A stretch of 64,000 nt of DNA from Alphaproteobacteria bacterium (GCA_024742275.1 JANSYS010000004.1:124001-188000), one strand, 5' to 3'; positions 9,439-18,208 are shown, numbered from the stretch's first letter. Notes: generated by a model from the sequence alone, not told the origin. Made by a program: numbers and translations.

Positions 9439-10668
9439 ATGAGTGACGACGTAGCGGCGAGCGCCGACCCCCCGGCGCCGCCGATCCGCTGGGCCATCCT
9501 GTTCGGCGTGTGGACGGCGTATTTCTGCTTCGGCCTGACCATCGCCGGCTTGGCGCCCATCATCGGCCCCATCACCCGAGACCTGGAGATCAGCCACACC
9601 GTCATGGGCGGGGTGCTCGGTATCTGGCAACTGACTTACATCGTGGCGGCGGTGCCCTGCGGCAGTTTCCTCGACCGTGTCGGCACGCGGCGGGCGCTGT
9701 TCCTCGGCGCCATGATCGTCGCCTTGTCCGGCCTGCTGCGCGGTGTTGCCGACAGCGCGGCCATGCTCTTCGTGGCCGTGGCCATTTTCGGCATCGGCGG
9801 GCCTATCGTCTCGGCCGGCGCGCCGAAAGAGATCGCCCGCTGGTTCAAAGGCAGCGACCGCGGCCTCGCCATGGGGATTTATATCACTGGCCCGGCAATC
9901 GGTTCTATCGTCGCGTTGTCGCTGACCAACTCGGTGCTGATGCCGTATTTCAACGGCGATTGGCGGGCGGTGCTGCTGCTGTGGTCGGTGGTATCGGCGC
10001 TCGGCGCCTGCACCTGGTTCACCATCGCCAGCCTACCGGCGGCACGGCGGCACGATCCGCCGCTCTCCGCGGCCAAGCCCCGGCCGCAGAAGGAAGTGAT
10101 CGGAGAGCTGCTGAAGCTTCCTGCCGTTCGTCTGCTTCTGGCGATGAGCGTGGCGATTTTCGCCCTCAATCACGGTCTGAACAACTGGCTGCCGGAAATT
10201 CTGCGGGTCGGCGGCATGACCCCGGTTGAGGCGGGATACTGGGCGACGGTGCCGACCGTCATCGGCATCGCGGCGTCGCTGACAATCCCACGCCTGGCAA
10301 CGCCCGAGCGCCGTCATCTGGTGTTGGGACTCTTGGCGGCGGGGGCGGTCCTGGCCTGTCTGCTTCTGTGGGTCTCGGGCCAGCCGGCCCTGACCATCGG
10401 CCTGGCGCTGCAGGGCATCGCGCGGTCATCGCTGATGACGGTGGCGATTCTGACGCTGGTCGAGACCAAGGGCGTCGGCGAAGAGCGGGCCGGGACGGCG
10501 AGCGGACTGTTCTTCTCGGCGGCCGAGGTCGGCGGCGCCGGCGGTCCGATCCTGCTGGGCCTGGTCTTTGACGCCACCCACAGCTTCGACCTGTCGCTCT
10601 GGATCCTGGCGGGCGTTGCGGGCTTCCTGCTCGCCGGTACGCTCCGTCTGAAGGCGTTGCAGAGCTGA
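9439..10668 (+). CDS. MFS transporter (CynX/NimT-like)
   Basis: Twelve-helix major facilitator protein, 409 residues. The loop between helices 2 and 3 carries the family signature in the form GSFLDRVGTRRALFLG. The pattern resembles the cyanate/nitrate-type and anion:cation-symporter branches of MFS carriers, but substrate is unknown. It lies 40 nt after the acyl-CoA ligase on the same strand, which suggests co-transcription and uptake of a carboxylic acid. The gene ends just before a long imperfect inverted repeat. Confidence 0.88.
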   Translation: MSDDVAASADPPAPPIRWAILFGVWTAYFCFGLTIAGLAPIIGPITRDLEISHTVMGGVLGIWQLTYIVAAVPCGSFLDRVGTRRALFLGAMIVALSGLLRGVADSAAMLFVAVAIFGIGGPIVSAGAPKEIARWFKGSDRGLAMGIYITGPAIGSIVALSLTNSVLMPYFNGDWRAVLLLWSVVSALGACTWFTIASLPAARRHDPPLSAAKPRPQKEVIGELLKLPAVRLLLAMSVAIFALNHGLNNWLPEILRVGGMTPVEAGYWATVPTVIGIAASLTIPRLATPERRHLVLGLLAAGAVLACLLLWVSGQPALTIGLALQGIARSSLMTVAILTLVETKGVGEERAGTASGLFFSAAEVGGAGGPILLGLVFDATHSFDLSLWILAGVAGFLLAGTLRLKALQS

Positions 10669-10676
10669 GCCCAACC

Positions 10677-10780
10677 CTCTCGCGCACTCCCCGGCCTTGT
10701 GCCGGGGGCCACATCCTTGTCCGATCCGATCCGTCACGCGGATGAGTATGTTCCGGCACACGGCCGGGGGTGCGAGAGAG
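10677..10780. repeat. Long imperfect inverted repeat between convergent genes
   Basis: Left arm 10677-10708 and right arm 10753-10780 are near reverse complements over about 28-30 nt (core CCCCGGCCTTGTGCCGG against CCGGCACACGGCCGGGG). Each arm is also itself a small CCGG-rich hairpin. It sits between the MFS stop and the stop of the leftward DUF169 gene, so it may act as a bidirectional terminator or be a copy of a dispersed palindromic element. No T-run follows. Confidence 0.6.
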
Positions 10781-10799
10781 CGCATGTCGTGGGGCGGGC

Positions 10800-11612
10800 C
10801 TACCCGTAGCTCTTCGACATGCCGATCGCCGGATCGGCGAAGGCGCCGAAAGGTGGATAGGGGTAGCGCAGGCCGTTTTTCGAGAGGCCCTTCAGTCCCT
10901 CAACCCCGCGCAGGAACTCGTCCGGCGGGCAGGCCATCAATAGTTCGTCGTCGGCCACACCGCCATACCGGCGCTCGGCATAGCAGGGAATCGACAGGCT
11001 GGTCTGCTTCGTGCTCAGCGCCCGGCCCCAACTGTCGGCGCAGGCGCTCTCGCCGGTGATGGTGAAGTCGTAGCGGCGGTAGGTTTTGAACTGCAGCCCG
11101 TTGATGAACAGGATCATCTGGCCCGGCGAGGCGTAGAACAGGCAGACATCCGGCGGATCCAGCCGCCCGGTGCGCAACGGCGAGGCGCAGAGCCCGGAAT
11201 AGCGGCCCGGCGCCACCCGCGGCATCTCCGCCTGGTGCTTGCGCGCGGCCTCCTGGTTGTCGAACCAGACCCCAGTCATCTGCTCGCCGGAGGCCAACCG
11301 CTCCGGCACCTCCTCCAGTCCGATATTGGCGCCGCAGCTCGCGTTGGGTCGCAGGTTGTCCTTCACGATCCCCAGCGTGAAGCCGGCGGTGCGGACCTGG
11401 GTGACGAGCTGGCAGGTGGTGAAGGGGATGCCGTCCATGGGGGTGCGCACGCCCGGGACCGCCTTCATCTCCTCCACGTCCTCGAACAGTTTCATGCCAA
11501 AGGGGTAGGTGCGCAGCTTGAGCAGGTCGGACAGTTCGGCGGCGGCCTGCTTGACGGTCTCGCCGGTGATGGCGGCAGCCTGTTCTGCGGATTGGGTGTC
11601 GGTGTCGGTCAT
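10800..11612 (-). CDS. DUF169 family protein
   Basis: Member of the DUF169 family, function unknown. 270 residues, soluble, no signal peptide. Conserved features are the LRTYPFGMKLFEDVEEM segment after a helical N-terminus and a set of cysteines (TTCQLV, NASCGANIG, YSGLCASP, DVCLFYAS, ESACADSWG, SIPCYAERR) that could bind metal or a cofactor, an inference. The ATG at 11612 has GGGAGA upstream; the frame is open further upstream but that stretch looks non-coding. It is divergent from the CoA-transferase gene by 125 nt, suggesting a shared control region. Confidence 0.85.
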   Translation of the reverse strand: MTDTDTQSAEQAAAITGETVKQAAAELSDLLKLRTYPFGMKLFEDVEEMKAVPGVRTPMDGIPFTTCQLVTQVRTAGFTLGIVKDNLRPNASCGANIGLEEVPERLASGEQMTGVWFDNQEAARKHQAEMPRVAPGRYSGLCASPLRTGRLDPPDVCLFYASPGQMILFINGLQFKTYRRYDFTITGESACADSWGRALSTKQTSLSIPCYAERRYGGVADDELLMACPPDEFLRGVEGLKGLSKNGLRYPYPPFGAFADPAIGMSKSYG

Positions 11613-11737
11613 GGCGGTCTCCCGTTGCGGTCTTTTTCTCGTTGTCCGCGTCCGGGAGGTGCCCGGCGCGGGTTTCCGCGGTAGCGTGCTGGCTGCAGGA
11701 CCGGGCGGCAAGACCCGGCGAAGAACGGGAGGGATAT

Positions 11738-12940
11738 GTGGCGAGAGCATTCGAGGGAATCCGTGTCGTCGACTTCACCCAGGTGCTGTCGGGGCCGTAC
11801 ATGACGTCCCTGCTGGCGCAGGAGGGTGCCGACGTCATCAAGATCGAGGCCCCCGGCCAGGGCGAGGCCGGCCCGGGAGGCGGCGATCAGATGCGCAACC
11901 GGATGATCCCGAGCAAGTACACGGATATCGATATGGGCTCTGCCTTCCTGGCGCTGAATCCGGGTAAGCGCAGCGTGGCCCTCGACCTGAAATCGGAGGA
12001 GGGGCGGCGGATCGCCCACAAGCTGATCGAGACGGCCGATGTGGTTGCACAGAATTTTCGGGGCGGAGTGGCCGAACGGCTCGGTCTCGGCTGGGAAGAT
12101 GTGAAGGCGATCAAGCCGGATGTCGTCTACTGCCAGATCACCGGCTACGGCGCCACCGGCCCGCGCTCGAAGGAAGGCGCCTATGATGGAGCGATCCAGG
12201 CGGCCTCGGGCATGATGTCGACCAATGGCTCGCCCGAGACCGGGCCGATGCGTACCGGTTACTTCCCGGTCGACCTGTTCACCGGCGCGTCGGCCGCCTA
12301 TGCGGTCGCCGCCGCCCTGTTCCGCCGGGAGCGCACGGGGGAGGGGCAGTATCTCGACATTGCCATGCTGGACGCCGCCCTGAACATCCAGGCCCCGTCC
12401 GTCGCCCAATGGACGGTGGACGGCAATCCGGGCGGGCTGATCGGCAACAGCTCGGCCACCCACCTTCCCACCGCGAACAGCTTCGACTGCGCCGACGGCA
12501 CTGTGCTGATGTCTGCGACCATGCAGACCCATGTGCAGGCGGTTTTCGAAGAACTGGGCATCGCCGATCTGCTGACCGATCCGCGCTACGCCGATAGCAA
12601 GGCTCGCATCGCCAACCGGGAGCTGGTGGACAGCACCCTGCGTGAGGCGTTTCTGGCGGATACGGCGGCGAACTGGGCGCGGAAGCTCGGCGCAAGGGGG
12701 GTGCCGATCAGCCGGGTGAACTCGATCCCGGAGGCGGCGGAGGAACCGCAGCTAGCGCATCGGGGTACGCTGGCGGAGGTGCCGCCGCCCAGAGGCTTCG
12801 ACCATCCGGTGCGGTTGGCGATGGCGCCCTACAGAAGTGCGGCGGACGGGCCGAGGTTCGACCGTCCGCCACCTGGTTTGGGGGAGCATACCGAAGAGGT
12901 CCTGCGGGAGATCGGCATCACGTCCGAAAAGCCCGCCTGA
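11738..12940 (+). CDS. Class III CoA-transferase (CaiB/BaiF family)
   Basis: Moves CoA between carboxylic acids. 400 residues, standard length. The N-terminus FEGIRVVDFTQVLSGPYMTS, the segment LALNPGKRSVALDLKS (about 71-86) and the catalytic aspartate in AYDGAIQAASG (Asp150) are all present. The GTG start has GGGAGGG a few nt upstream; longer in-frame extensions lack family similarity. Formyl-, carnitine- and succinyl-CoA transferases share this fold, and the substrate is not determined. Its stop is 7 nt from the stop of the convergent glyoxalase gene. Confidence 0.92.
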   Translation: MARAFEGIRVVDFTQVLSGPYMTSLLAQEGADVIKIEAPGQGEAGPGGGDQMRNRMIPSKYTDIDMGSAFLALNPGKRSVALDLKSEEGRRIAHKLIETADVVAQNFRGGVAERLGLGWEDVKAIKPDVVYCQITGYGATGPRSKEGAYDGAIQAASGMMSTNGSPETGPMRTGYFPVDLFTGASAAYAVAAALFRRERTGEGQYLDIAMLDAALNIQAPSVAQWTVDGNPGGLIGNSSATHLPTANSFDCADGTVLMSATMQTHVQAVFEELGIADLLTDPRYADSKARIANRELVDSTLREAFLADTAANWARKLGARGVPISRVNSIPEAAEEPQLAHRGTLAEVPPPRGFDHPVRLAMAPYRSAADGPRFDRPPPGLGEHTEEVLREIGITSEKPA

Positions 12941-12946
12941 GGCGGT

Positions 12947-13393
12947 TCACCAGGAGCCGGTATTCTCCATGGAGGCCCAGGGCTCTGCCGGGTCCTTGGG
13001 GCCGTCGGCGTTCAGCAGCTCGATCGAGATGCCGTCCGGAGACTTCACGAAGGCCATGTAGCCGTCGCGCGGCGGCCGGTTGATGGTCACGCCGTTGTCC
13101 ATAAGCTTCTGGCAGGTGGCGTAGACGTCGTCGACGCGGAAGGCCAGGTGACCCCAGGCGCGGCCCTCGACCTTGTAGTCCTCCGGATCCCAGTTGTAGG
13201 TCAGCTCCAGCATCGGGGCCTTCTTGTCCGAAGCGGCGCTTTCCCTGTCTTCGGGGGCAGCGAGGAAGATGTTCGTGAAGCGCCCCTTCTCGCTGTCGTA
13301 GCGGCGGATTTCCTCCATGCCCAGCAGGCCGCAGTAGAAGTTCAGGCTCTCGTCCACGTCTTTGATGCGGACCATGGTGTGGAGGTATTGCAT
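12947..13393 (-). CDS. gloA: Glyoxalase I (lactoylglutathione lyase)
   Basis: Isomerises the methylglyoxal-glutathione hemithioacetal to S-lactoylglutathione. 148 residues. The four metal ligands expected for GloA are in place: His5 (MQYLH), Glu in PMLELTYNWD, His in WGHLAFRVDD and Glu in ISIELLN. The middle also carries RYDSEKGRFTNIFLA, typical of GloA. Single gene, convergent with the CoA-transferase. Confidence 0.92.
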   Translation of the reverse strand: MQYLHTMVRIKDVDESLNFYCGLLGMEEIRRYDSEKGRFTNIFLAAPEDRESAASDKKAPMLELTYNWDPEDYKVEGRAWGHLAFRVDDVYATCQKLMDNGVTINRPPRDGYMAFVKSPDGISIELLNADGPKDPAEPWASMENTGSW

Positions 13394-13499
13394 CTGCGCT
13401 CTCCGTTCGTGCGGGGCTGTTTATCGGTGAGGCAGATTTGACCCCTGGAGCGGGCGATGGCAACCCCCGGCTTGCTGGCTGGACCTCCGGGTTGGTTGC

Positions 13500-14327
13500 C
13501 TAGAAGTTCCTGCGTTCGAGCCAGCCGAGCACGTCGCCCGGCGTGGGAGCCAGAAATCCAAGCGGTTTCGCGAAGGCTCCGATAACGCCGGCATGGGCGA
13601 CTCTCGAATAGGTAATCACGGTCACGTCGCCGCCCGCGGCTTCCAGGGCCGAGGCGAGGTTCGCGGTGTTTCTCGGCTTGACCGTGGTATCCGCCTGCCC
13701 ATGCATCAAGAGAATCGGTGGCGCGTCGCCGCGGGCATAGGTGATCGGCTGGCTTGCTTCCGCGTTGCCGTCTGGCGCAAGAATCGTTCGAAGACTATTG
13801 GACAGCGGTAGGAAGTCATAGGGTCCCGCAACTCCGATGGTCGCTTTCACCGTGGCGTCGACGTCGAGCCCCGCCGCCTCGAGCCGGGAGCGGTCCAATG
13901 TCAGCAGCATCGCGATATGGGCACCGGCCGAGTGACCCATCAGGATTGCCGGCCGGTCCAGCCTCCGCACGATCGCCGCCAGAGCCGCGGCACCGTCTTC
14001 AACGAAGGCCGGGAAGGTGACCTCTGGGTAGAGCCGGTAGTCTGGAATGGCGACGGTGTAACCGGCCGTGGTCAGAGCTCGGGCGACGAACCGATAGTCG
14101 TCCTTCCGGCCGTTCTTCCATCCGCCGCCGTAGAAATAGACGATGACCGGCGCATCGCGTGCCGGCCCGGTGGGCTGGTAGAGGTCGTATGTCTGGCGTT
14201 GGCCGCTGCCGTAGGGAATATCGCGCGTCCGCTCGTAGCCGGTCGCGGGTGTCAGGCGATCCACGATCCCCAGAGGTCCGCAGGCGGCAAGGAAGGGGAG
14301 CATCAGAAATCCGATCCATCGGCACAT
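13500..14327 (-). CDS. Alpha/beta hydrolase lipoprotein (BD-FAE/esterase-like)
   Basis: Predicted membrane-anchored esterase. 275 residues. The N-terminus is a lipoprotein signal with lipobox LAAC (Cys16). The oxyanion motif reads FYGGGW instead of HGGGW, the nucleophile is in GHSAGAH, the acid in HGQADTTV, and the histidine in VAHAGVIG. The pattern is that of hormone-sensitive-lipase-like or feruloyl-esterase-like enzymes; substrate unknown. AAGGAG sits close before the ATG. It is followed, on the same strand but upstream, by a carbamoylase-type peptidase gene 42 nt away, so the two may share a transcript. Confidence 0.85.
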   Translation of the reverse strand: MCRWIGFLMLPFLAACGPLGIVDRLTPATGYERTRDIPYGSGQRQTYDLYQPTGPARDAPVIVYFYGGGWKNGRKDDYRFVARALTTAGYTVAIPDYRLYPEVTFPAFVEDGAAALAAIVRRLDRPAILMGHSAGAHIAMLLTLDRSRLEAAGLDVDATVKATIGVAGPYDFLPLSNSLRTILAPDGNAEASQPITYARGDAPPILLMHGQADTTVKPRNTANLASALEAAGGDVTVITYSRVAHAGVIGAFAKPLGFLAPTPGDVLGWLERRNF

Positions 14328-14369
14328 GCTCCTTGTACGGCGCGGCGAGCGCCTTGGACTTGTCGAACT

Positions 14370-15602
14370 CTAGCCCCTGGCGGCCGCCAGCAAGTCGCCG
14401 ACCGCGCCGGCAAAGACTCTGGCGCCGGCAACGATGTCTGCGTCCGACGTGTTCTCGCTCCAGTGGTGGGAGACACCATTGATACTCGGCACGAACAACA
14501 TGCCGCTGGGAATGTGAGGAGCGAGCGTGCGGGCGTCGTGGCCGGCACCGCTCGGCATCAGCTTGTGTCTGTCGGGACAGATCCGCTCCGCCGCTTCGGT
14601 GAACGCCGCCCGCAGGCTCCCGTCCATCAGCGCCGGATGGGTGATGCTGACGACCTCCAGGCCGACGTCGCAGGGACCGGTCGCATCTTCCGCCTTCACG
14701 AGTTCCTCCAGCTTGGCATGCAGGCGGTCGAGCACCGCCGAATCCGCATCCCGAAACTGGAACAGAATCTCAGCCCCGCCCGGCACGATGGCGGGAGCAC
14801 CCGGGTCGAGGGTGATGCGTCCCGCTGTCCACACGGTGAGCTCGGCGGCGATCTTCGGAAACTCGGTCTCGATGGCCTGGAGCAGGCGGGTCGCCGCCAC
14901 GCCGGCGTCGCGGCGCATCTTCATCATGGTGGTGCCGGCATGATTTTGCTGGCCTTTGATGAGGATCCTGTACTGCCAGGAACCGACGATCGAGGTGACC
15001 ACGCCGATCGTGAGGTCGTTGGCCTCGAGCCAACCGCCCTGCTCGATATGGGCCTCCAGGAAGCAGAGATAGCGGTCCCGCTCCATCCGTCGTCTCGGTC
15101 TGCCGTGGAGGCCTGCCTTGGCCAGTGCCTCTCGCAGGGGCGTGCCGTGACTACGGTCCACAGCTCTGTCGATGGTCTCCTCGCTCAGTGTGCCGACCCA
15201 GGACTGGCTGCCGGGCATGTCCGCGAAGTGGCCCTCCTCGTCGGCGAAGGCGATCACGTCCACGCCGTGCTCACCGTAAGCGCCGCTTTCCGCAACCGCG
15301 CGCGCGGCCTCCAGCGCGTAGATCACGCCGAGCGCTCCGTCGAGCCAGCCGGCCTCGTTCTGGGTTTCGATATGCGATCCGGCCAAAATGTGCGGCCCTT
15401 TCCCAGGTGCGCGTCCGATCACGTTGGCGATCCCGTCGATCTCGGCGTCGTGGCCGAAAGCCGTCAGTCTTTCGACCAGCCAGTGACGGGACAGAACATC
15501 GTCCGGCGACAGGGTCGGACGGTGAACACCGGTCTTGAACGCCCCGATCTTCCGCAGATCGTAGAGGTCGGCGAGCAGTCGGTCGGCGTTGATGTCGAGC
15601 AT
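14370..15602 (-). CDS. N-carbamoyl-L-amino-acid hydrolase-type M20 metallohydrolase
   Basis: Zinc-dependent amidohydrolase of the allantoate amidohydrolase / beta-ureidopropionase / L-carbamoylase group. 410 residues. Metal ligands are visible in GSHIET (His77), GWLDGALGV (Asp88), DEEGHF (Glu122-123), EAHIEQG and, near the end, GVSHHWSENT. The dimerisation domain GQQNHAGTTMM is present. Members remove a carbamoyl group in pyrimidine, hydantoin or purine breakdown; which one is not resolved. GGAGG lies 5 nt before the ATG at 15602. An in-frame ATG at 15614 is possible. Confidence 0.88.
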   Translation of the reverse strand: MLDINADRLLADLYDLRKIGAFKTGVHRPTLSPDDVLSRHWLVERLTAFGHDAEIDGIANVIGRAPGKGPHILAGSHIETQNEAGWLDGALGVIYALEAARAVAESGAYGEHGVDVIAFADEEGHFADMPGSQSWVGTLSEETIDRAVDRSHGTPLREALAKAGLHGRPRRRMERDRYLCFLEAHIEQGGWLEANDLTIGVVTSIVGSWQYRILIKGQQNHAGTTMMKMRRDAGVAATRLLQAIETEFPKIAAELTVWTAGRITLDPGAPAIVPGGAEILFQFRDADSAVLDRLHAKLEELVKAEDATGPCDVGLEVVSITHPALMDGSLRAAFTEAAERICPDRHKLMPSGAGHDARTLAPHIPSGMLFVPSINGVSHHWSENTSDADIVAGARVFAGAVGDLLAAARG

Positions 15603-15943
15603 GTCGACCTCCATCGGGCGGCACCCGCCGGTAGCGGGGCGGCCGGTTCGGGAACGAGGCGCGGGATCGACGGCGCCTGGGGGCCGACCAGCCCGCCGAG
15701 CGTGCCGGGATGCTGCAATGCAATACAAGTCTCGCCGCCTTTGGGCGTCAGGCTCAAGAGGGGAAACGCCGATCACGCCAACGTCCAGTGGTGATCGGCC
15801 CACTGAGCGGGGCGTTTTGGGATCGATCCGGTCGTCAGAACCGCGTCTTAATAGGTGTATCGTTTCCGAATAGGCAATGGTGCGATGCGAAATGATCTTG
15901 GCCCGTTTATTGCTTGTTAATTTCAAAGGAGTATCTTTCTCAG

Positions 15944-15994
15944 ATGACAGCAGTTCACAAATCCCGCAACCCTAGCTCCGGTTCATGTCGATGA
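15944..15994 (+). CDS. Possible 16-residue leader peptide
   Basis: Speculative. A 17-codon frame (MTAVHKSRNPSSGSCR plus stop) preceded by AAAGGAG 12 nt upstream, inside an AT-richer patch. Its TGA overlaps the ATG of the next small frame as ATGA, the pattern of translational coupling. No run of one amino acid typical of an attenuator leader is present. No relatives can be recognised from sequence alone. Confidence 0.25.
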   Translation: MTAVHKSRNPSSGSCR

Positions 15995-16101
15995 CCGTCC
16001 TCACCCTTTTTTCCCGGATTCGCAGCGACCTGTTCTCCTGGTGGGGCAAGCGTGCCTATCACCCCGAGAAGCGGTACATGCGCGGCGCGCGCGACGTCTG
16101 A
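15991..16101 (+). CDS. Possible 36-residue basic small protein
   Basis: Speculative. Starting at the ATG that overlaps the stop of the 16-residue frame, it encodes 36 residues rich in Arg/Lys and aromatic residues, with LFSWWGKRAYHPEKRYM at its centre (about residues 15-31). An in-frame ATG two codons earlier (15985) would give 38 residues. There is no own ribosome site, so translation would depend on coupling to the upstream leader. Amphipathic, positively charged small proteins of this kind can associate with membranes; this is inference only. Confidence 0.28.
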   Translation: MTVLTLFSRIRSDLFSWWGKRAYHPEKRYMRGARDV

Positions 16102-16417
16102 TTCACATCCCGGCTCTGTAGAACGTTTGTTCAGCCGACGAACGATCGCGGCTCCTGGCGGCAACGTTGGAAAAGGTTCCGGAGGAGATTGCCGGCCAGC
16201 GAATAACGCCCGATTTCACGTTTTCGCCTTTTGATCGAATTGTTTTCCGATATCTAATCGTCTTCCGGTCAAGGCGGCGCTATGATTAGCCCTGCGGTTG
16301 GGACTAGCCGGCGCCGCTAAGTAACCGTCCTCACGTTTGAATTCGCCTCTGCCAAAGGCGTCAGCCGTGCCATTGTGGGTGCGCATCAAGACCAAGGCAC
16401 AGTATGGGGTGAGGAAC

Positions 16418-17200
16418 ATGGAAATTCGGCTCGACGGGCGCTCCGCCCTGATCACCGGCGGCAGTCTCGGCATCGGCCGCGCGATCGCCGCCCGCTTCGC
16501 TGAATCGGGAGGTCGCGTTGCCATCGTGGCCCGGCGCCAGGAGGTCCTGGACGAGGCAGCGGCGGCGATCAAGGAGTCCACTGGAGCCGACGTGGTGCCC
16601 ATCGCCGGCGACGTCTCGACGGCTCAGGGCTGCGAGATCGTGTGCGATATCGCTCAGGCTCAGCTCGGCGCGGTGGACATCCTCGTGAACAACGCAGGCT
16701 CCTCAAAGCGGGGACCGTTCGCGAGCCATGACGACGCGGTCTGGCAGGCCGATCTCGATCTCAAGCTGTTCGCCGCCATCAGGCTGTGCCGACGGCTGAT
16801 GCCGGAGATGCAACAGCGTCGTTGGGGACGGGTGATCAACATTCTGAACACCGGCGCGAAGGCGCCGCCGGCGGAGGGCGCCCCGACCGCCGTGACCCGC
16901 GCCGCCGGCATGGCGCTGACCAAGGCCATGGCCACCGAGTACGCGCCGCACAACGTGCTGGTCAACGCCCTTCTGGTCGGGCGGATCGAGAGCGATCAGT
17001 GGGTCAAGCGGCACGCCGCCGAGAACCGCAACCGGTCGCTCGACGACTACTATGCCGAGATGGGCGAGACGATCCCCATGGGCCGTGTCGGCACCGCCGA
17101 GGAGTTTGCCAATGTCGCGACGCTGCTGGCGTCGGATGCGGGCGGTTACGTTACCGGAACTGCGATCAACATCGATGGTGGTCTATGTCCGGTCGTCTGA
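16418..17200 (+). CDS. SDR-fold protein with degenerate catalytic residues
   Basis: Short-chain dehydrogenase/reductase fold, 260 residues. The cofactor loop TGGSLGIG (13-20), the NNAG motif and the C-terminal YVTGTAINIDGG are all normal. The active site is not: where the family has Tyr-x3-Lys, this protein reads T-A-V-T-R (before AAGMALTK), and the usual serine position reads Asn/Thr (NILNTGAKAP). It may bind NAD(P) without classical hydride transfer or use another chemistry. GAGGAA lies just before the ATG. An EamA permease follows 75 nt downstream. Confidence 0.85.
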   Translation: MEIRLDGRSALITGGSLGIGRAIAARFAESGGRVAIVARRQEVLDEAAAAIKESTGADVVPIAGDVSTAQGCEIVCDIAQAQLGAVDILVNNAGSSKRGPFASHDDAVWQADLDLKLFAAIRLCRRLMPEMQQRRWGRVINILNTGAKAPPAEGAPTAVTRAAGMALTKAMATEYAPHNVLVNALLVGRIESDQWVKRHAAENRNRSLDDYYAEMGETIPMGRVGTAEEFANVATLLASDAGGYVTGTAINIDGGLCPVV

Positions 17201-17275
17201 TCCGTCGCTCCGACCCTGCGATGTTGAACGGAACCGGCGCGTGACGCTGGGGGATATCGCCCAGGGGCGCGGAGC

Positions 17276-18169
17276 GTGACGGAGACGGCCGGCATCCCCT
17301 TTGACTATGTGCCGCTGCTGTTAGCGACGGCGGCGGCCATGCTGTTCGCCATCGGCTCCCAATGGCAGCACATGGGCCTCAGCACGATCGATAGCCGCAC
17401 CGGCGCCATGGTTTCGATTACGGCGGCGGCGGTCACCCTCTGGCTGGTGGCGCCCTTCTTCATGCACTGGTCCTATTGGCTGGAACCGGCGGTCCTTATC
17501 TTCGCCGCGATCGGGCTGTTTCGGCCGGCGCTGTCGGCCAACCTGGCGGTAGCAGGTCTGCGTTATCTCGGCCCGACCCTCGTCAGCACGCTCGCCTCGA
17601 CCTCGCCGCTGTTCGGCACGGCGATGGGCGTTCTGATTCTGGGCGAGATGTTCACCATGCCTCTGGCCCTCGGCACGGGCGGAATCATTGTTGCCGTGCT
17701 GCTTCTTTCCAAGCGTGGAAAGATCGCCGTGGACTGGCCGTTCTGGGCGTTGTTCCTGCCGATCGGCGCCGCCTTGCTGCGGGCGCTGGGTCATGTCCTG
17801 TCGAAAATCGGCATGGAGGCCGGGATCCCGGATCCTTATTTCGCCAGCATCGTGGGCTTCACCGTCTCAGCGATCCTCACCTGGTCGGTGCGAGGGATTC
17901 GGCGAGAGCCGGTCGTGGTCGACTGGCGGTCGCCCGGCGTGAAGTGGTTCGCGCTCGGCGGGGCGACGACCTCGATCGCCATCGTTTGCCTGAATACCGG
18001 TCTGCTGCGCGGCGACTTGGTCGTCATCGCGCCGATCGTTGCCACCTCGCCTCTGTTCACCATGCTTCTGTCGGTGCTCGTCTTCCGGCGGGAGAAGCTG
18101 ACCCTGAAGATCGTGGTCGCCACCTTGATCGTGGTCGCCTCCGTGATCGTCATCGCGCTGGGACGGTGA
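17276..18169 (+). CDS. EamA/DMT-family permease
   Basis: Inner-membrane transporter with two EamA repeats, about ten helices, 297 residues. Each half carries the family pattern of alternating hydrophobic helices; STLASTSPLFGTAMGVLILGE in the first half corresponds to IAPIVATSPLFTMLLSVLVF in the second, a clear internal repeat. Substrate is unknown; relatives export or import metabolites. The GTG start has a weak GGGGCGCGGAG site. It lies between the SDR and the DUF1445 gene on one strand, so the three may work on the same compound. Confidence 0.85.
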   Translation: MTETAGIPFDYVPLLLATAAAMLFAIGSQWQHMGLSTIDSRTGAMVSITAAAVTLWLVAPFFMHWSYWLEPAVLIFAAIGLFRPALSANLAVAGLRYLGPTLVSTLASTSPLFGTAMGVLILGEMFTMPLALGTGGIIVAVLLLSKRGKIAVDWPFWALFLPIGAALLRALGHVLSKIGMEAGIPDPYFASIVGFTVSAILTWSVRGIRREPVVVDWRSPGVKWFALGGATTSIAIVCLNTGLLRGDLVVIAPIVATSPLFTMLLSVLVFRREKLTLKIVVATLIVVASVIVIALGR

Positions 18170-18208
18170 GCGCGCTACTCTGACGGCTTGAACCTCGAGG
18201 AGGCTTCG

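Larger units (their letters stand above)
15603..16417. other. Long intergenic region (about 815 bp) with inverted repeat and possible micro-ORFs
   Basis: The longest stretch without an established gene. It contains a 9-bp inverted repeat, GCCGATCAC / GTGATCGGC (15768-15776 and 15791-15799), a clearly AT-richer patch at about 15838-15935 that could hold a promoter, and two overlapping micro-ORFs listed separately. Nothing convincing was seen from 16102 to 16417 apart from the ribosome site of the following SDR. No tRNA or known RNA fold was recognised. Confidence 0.5.
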
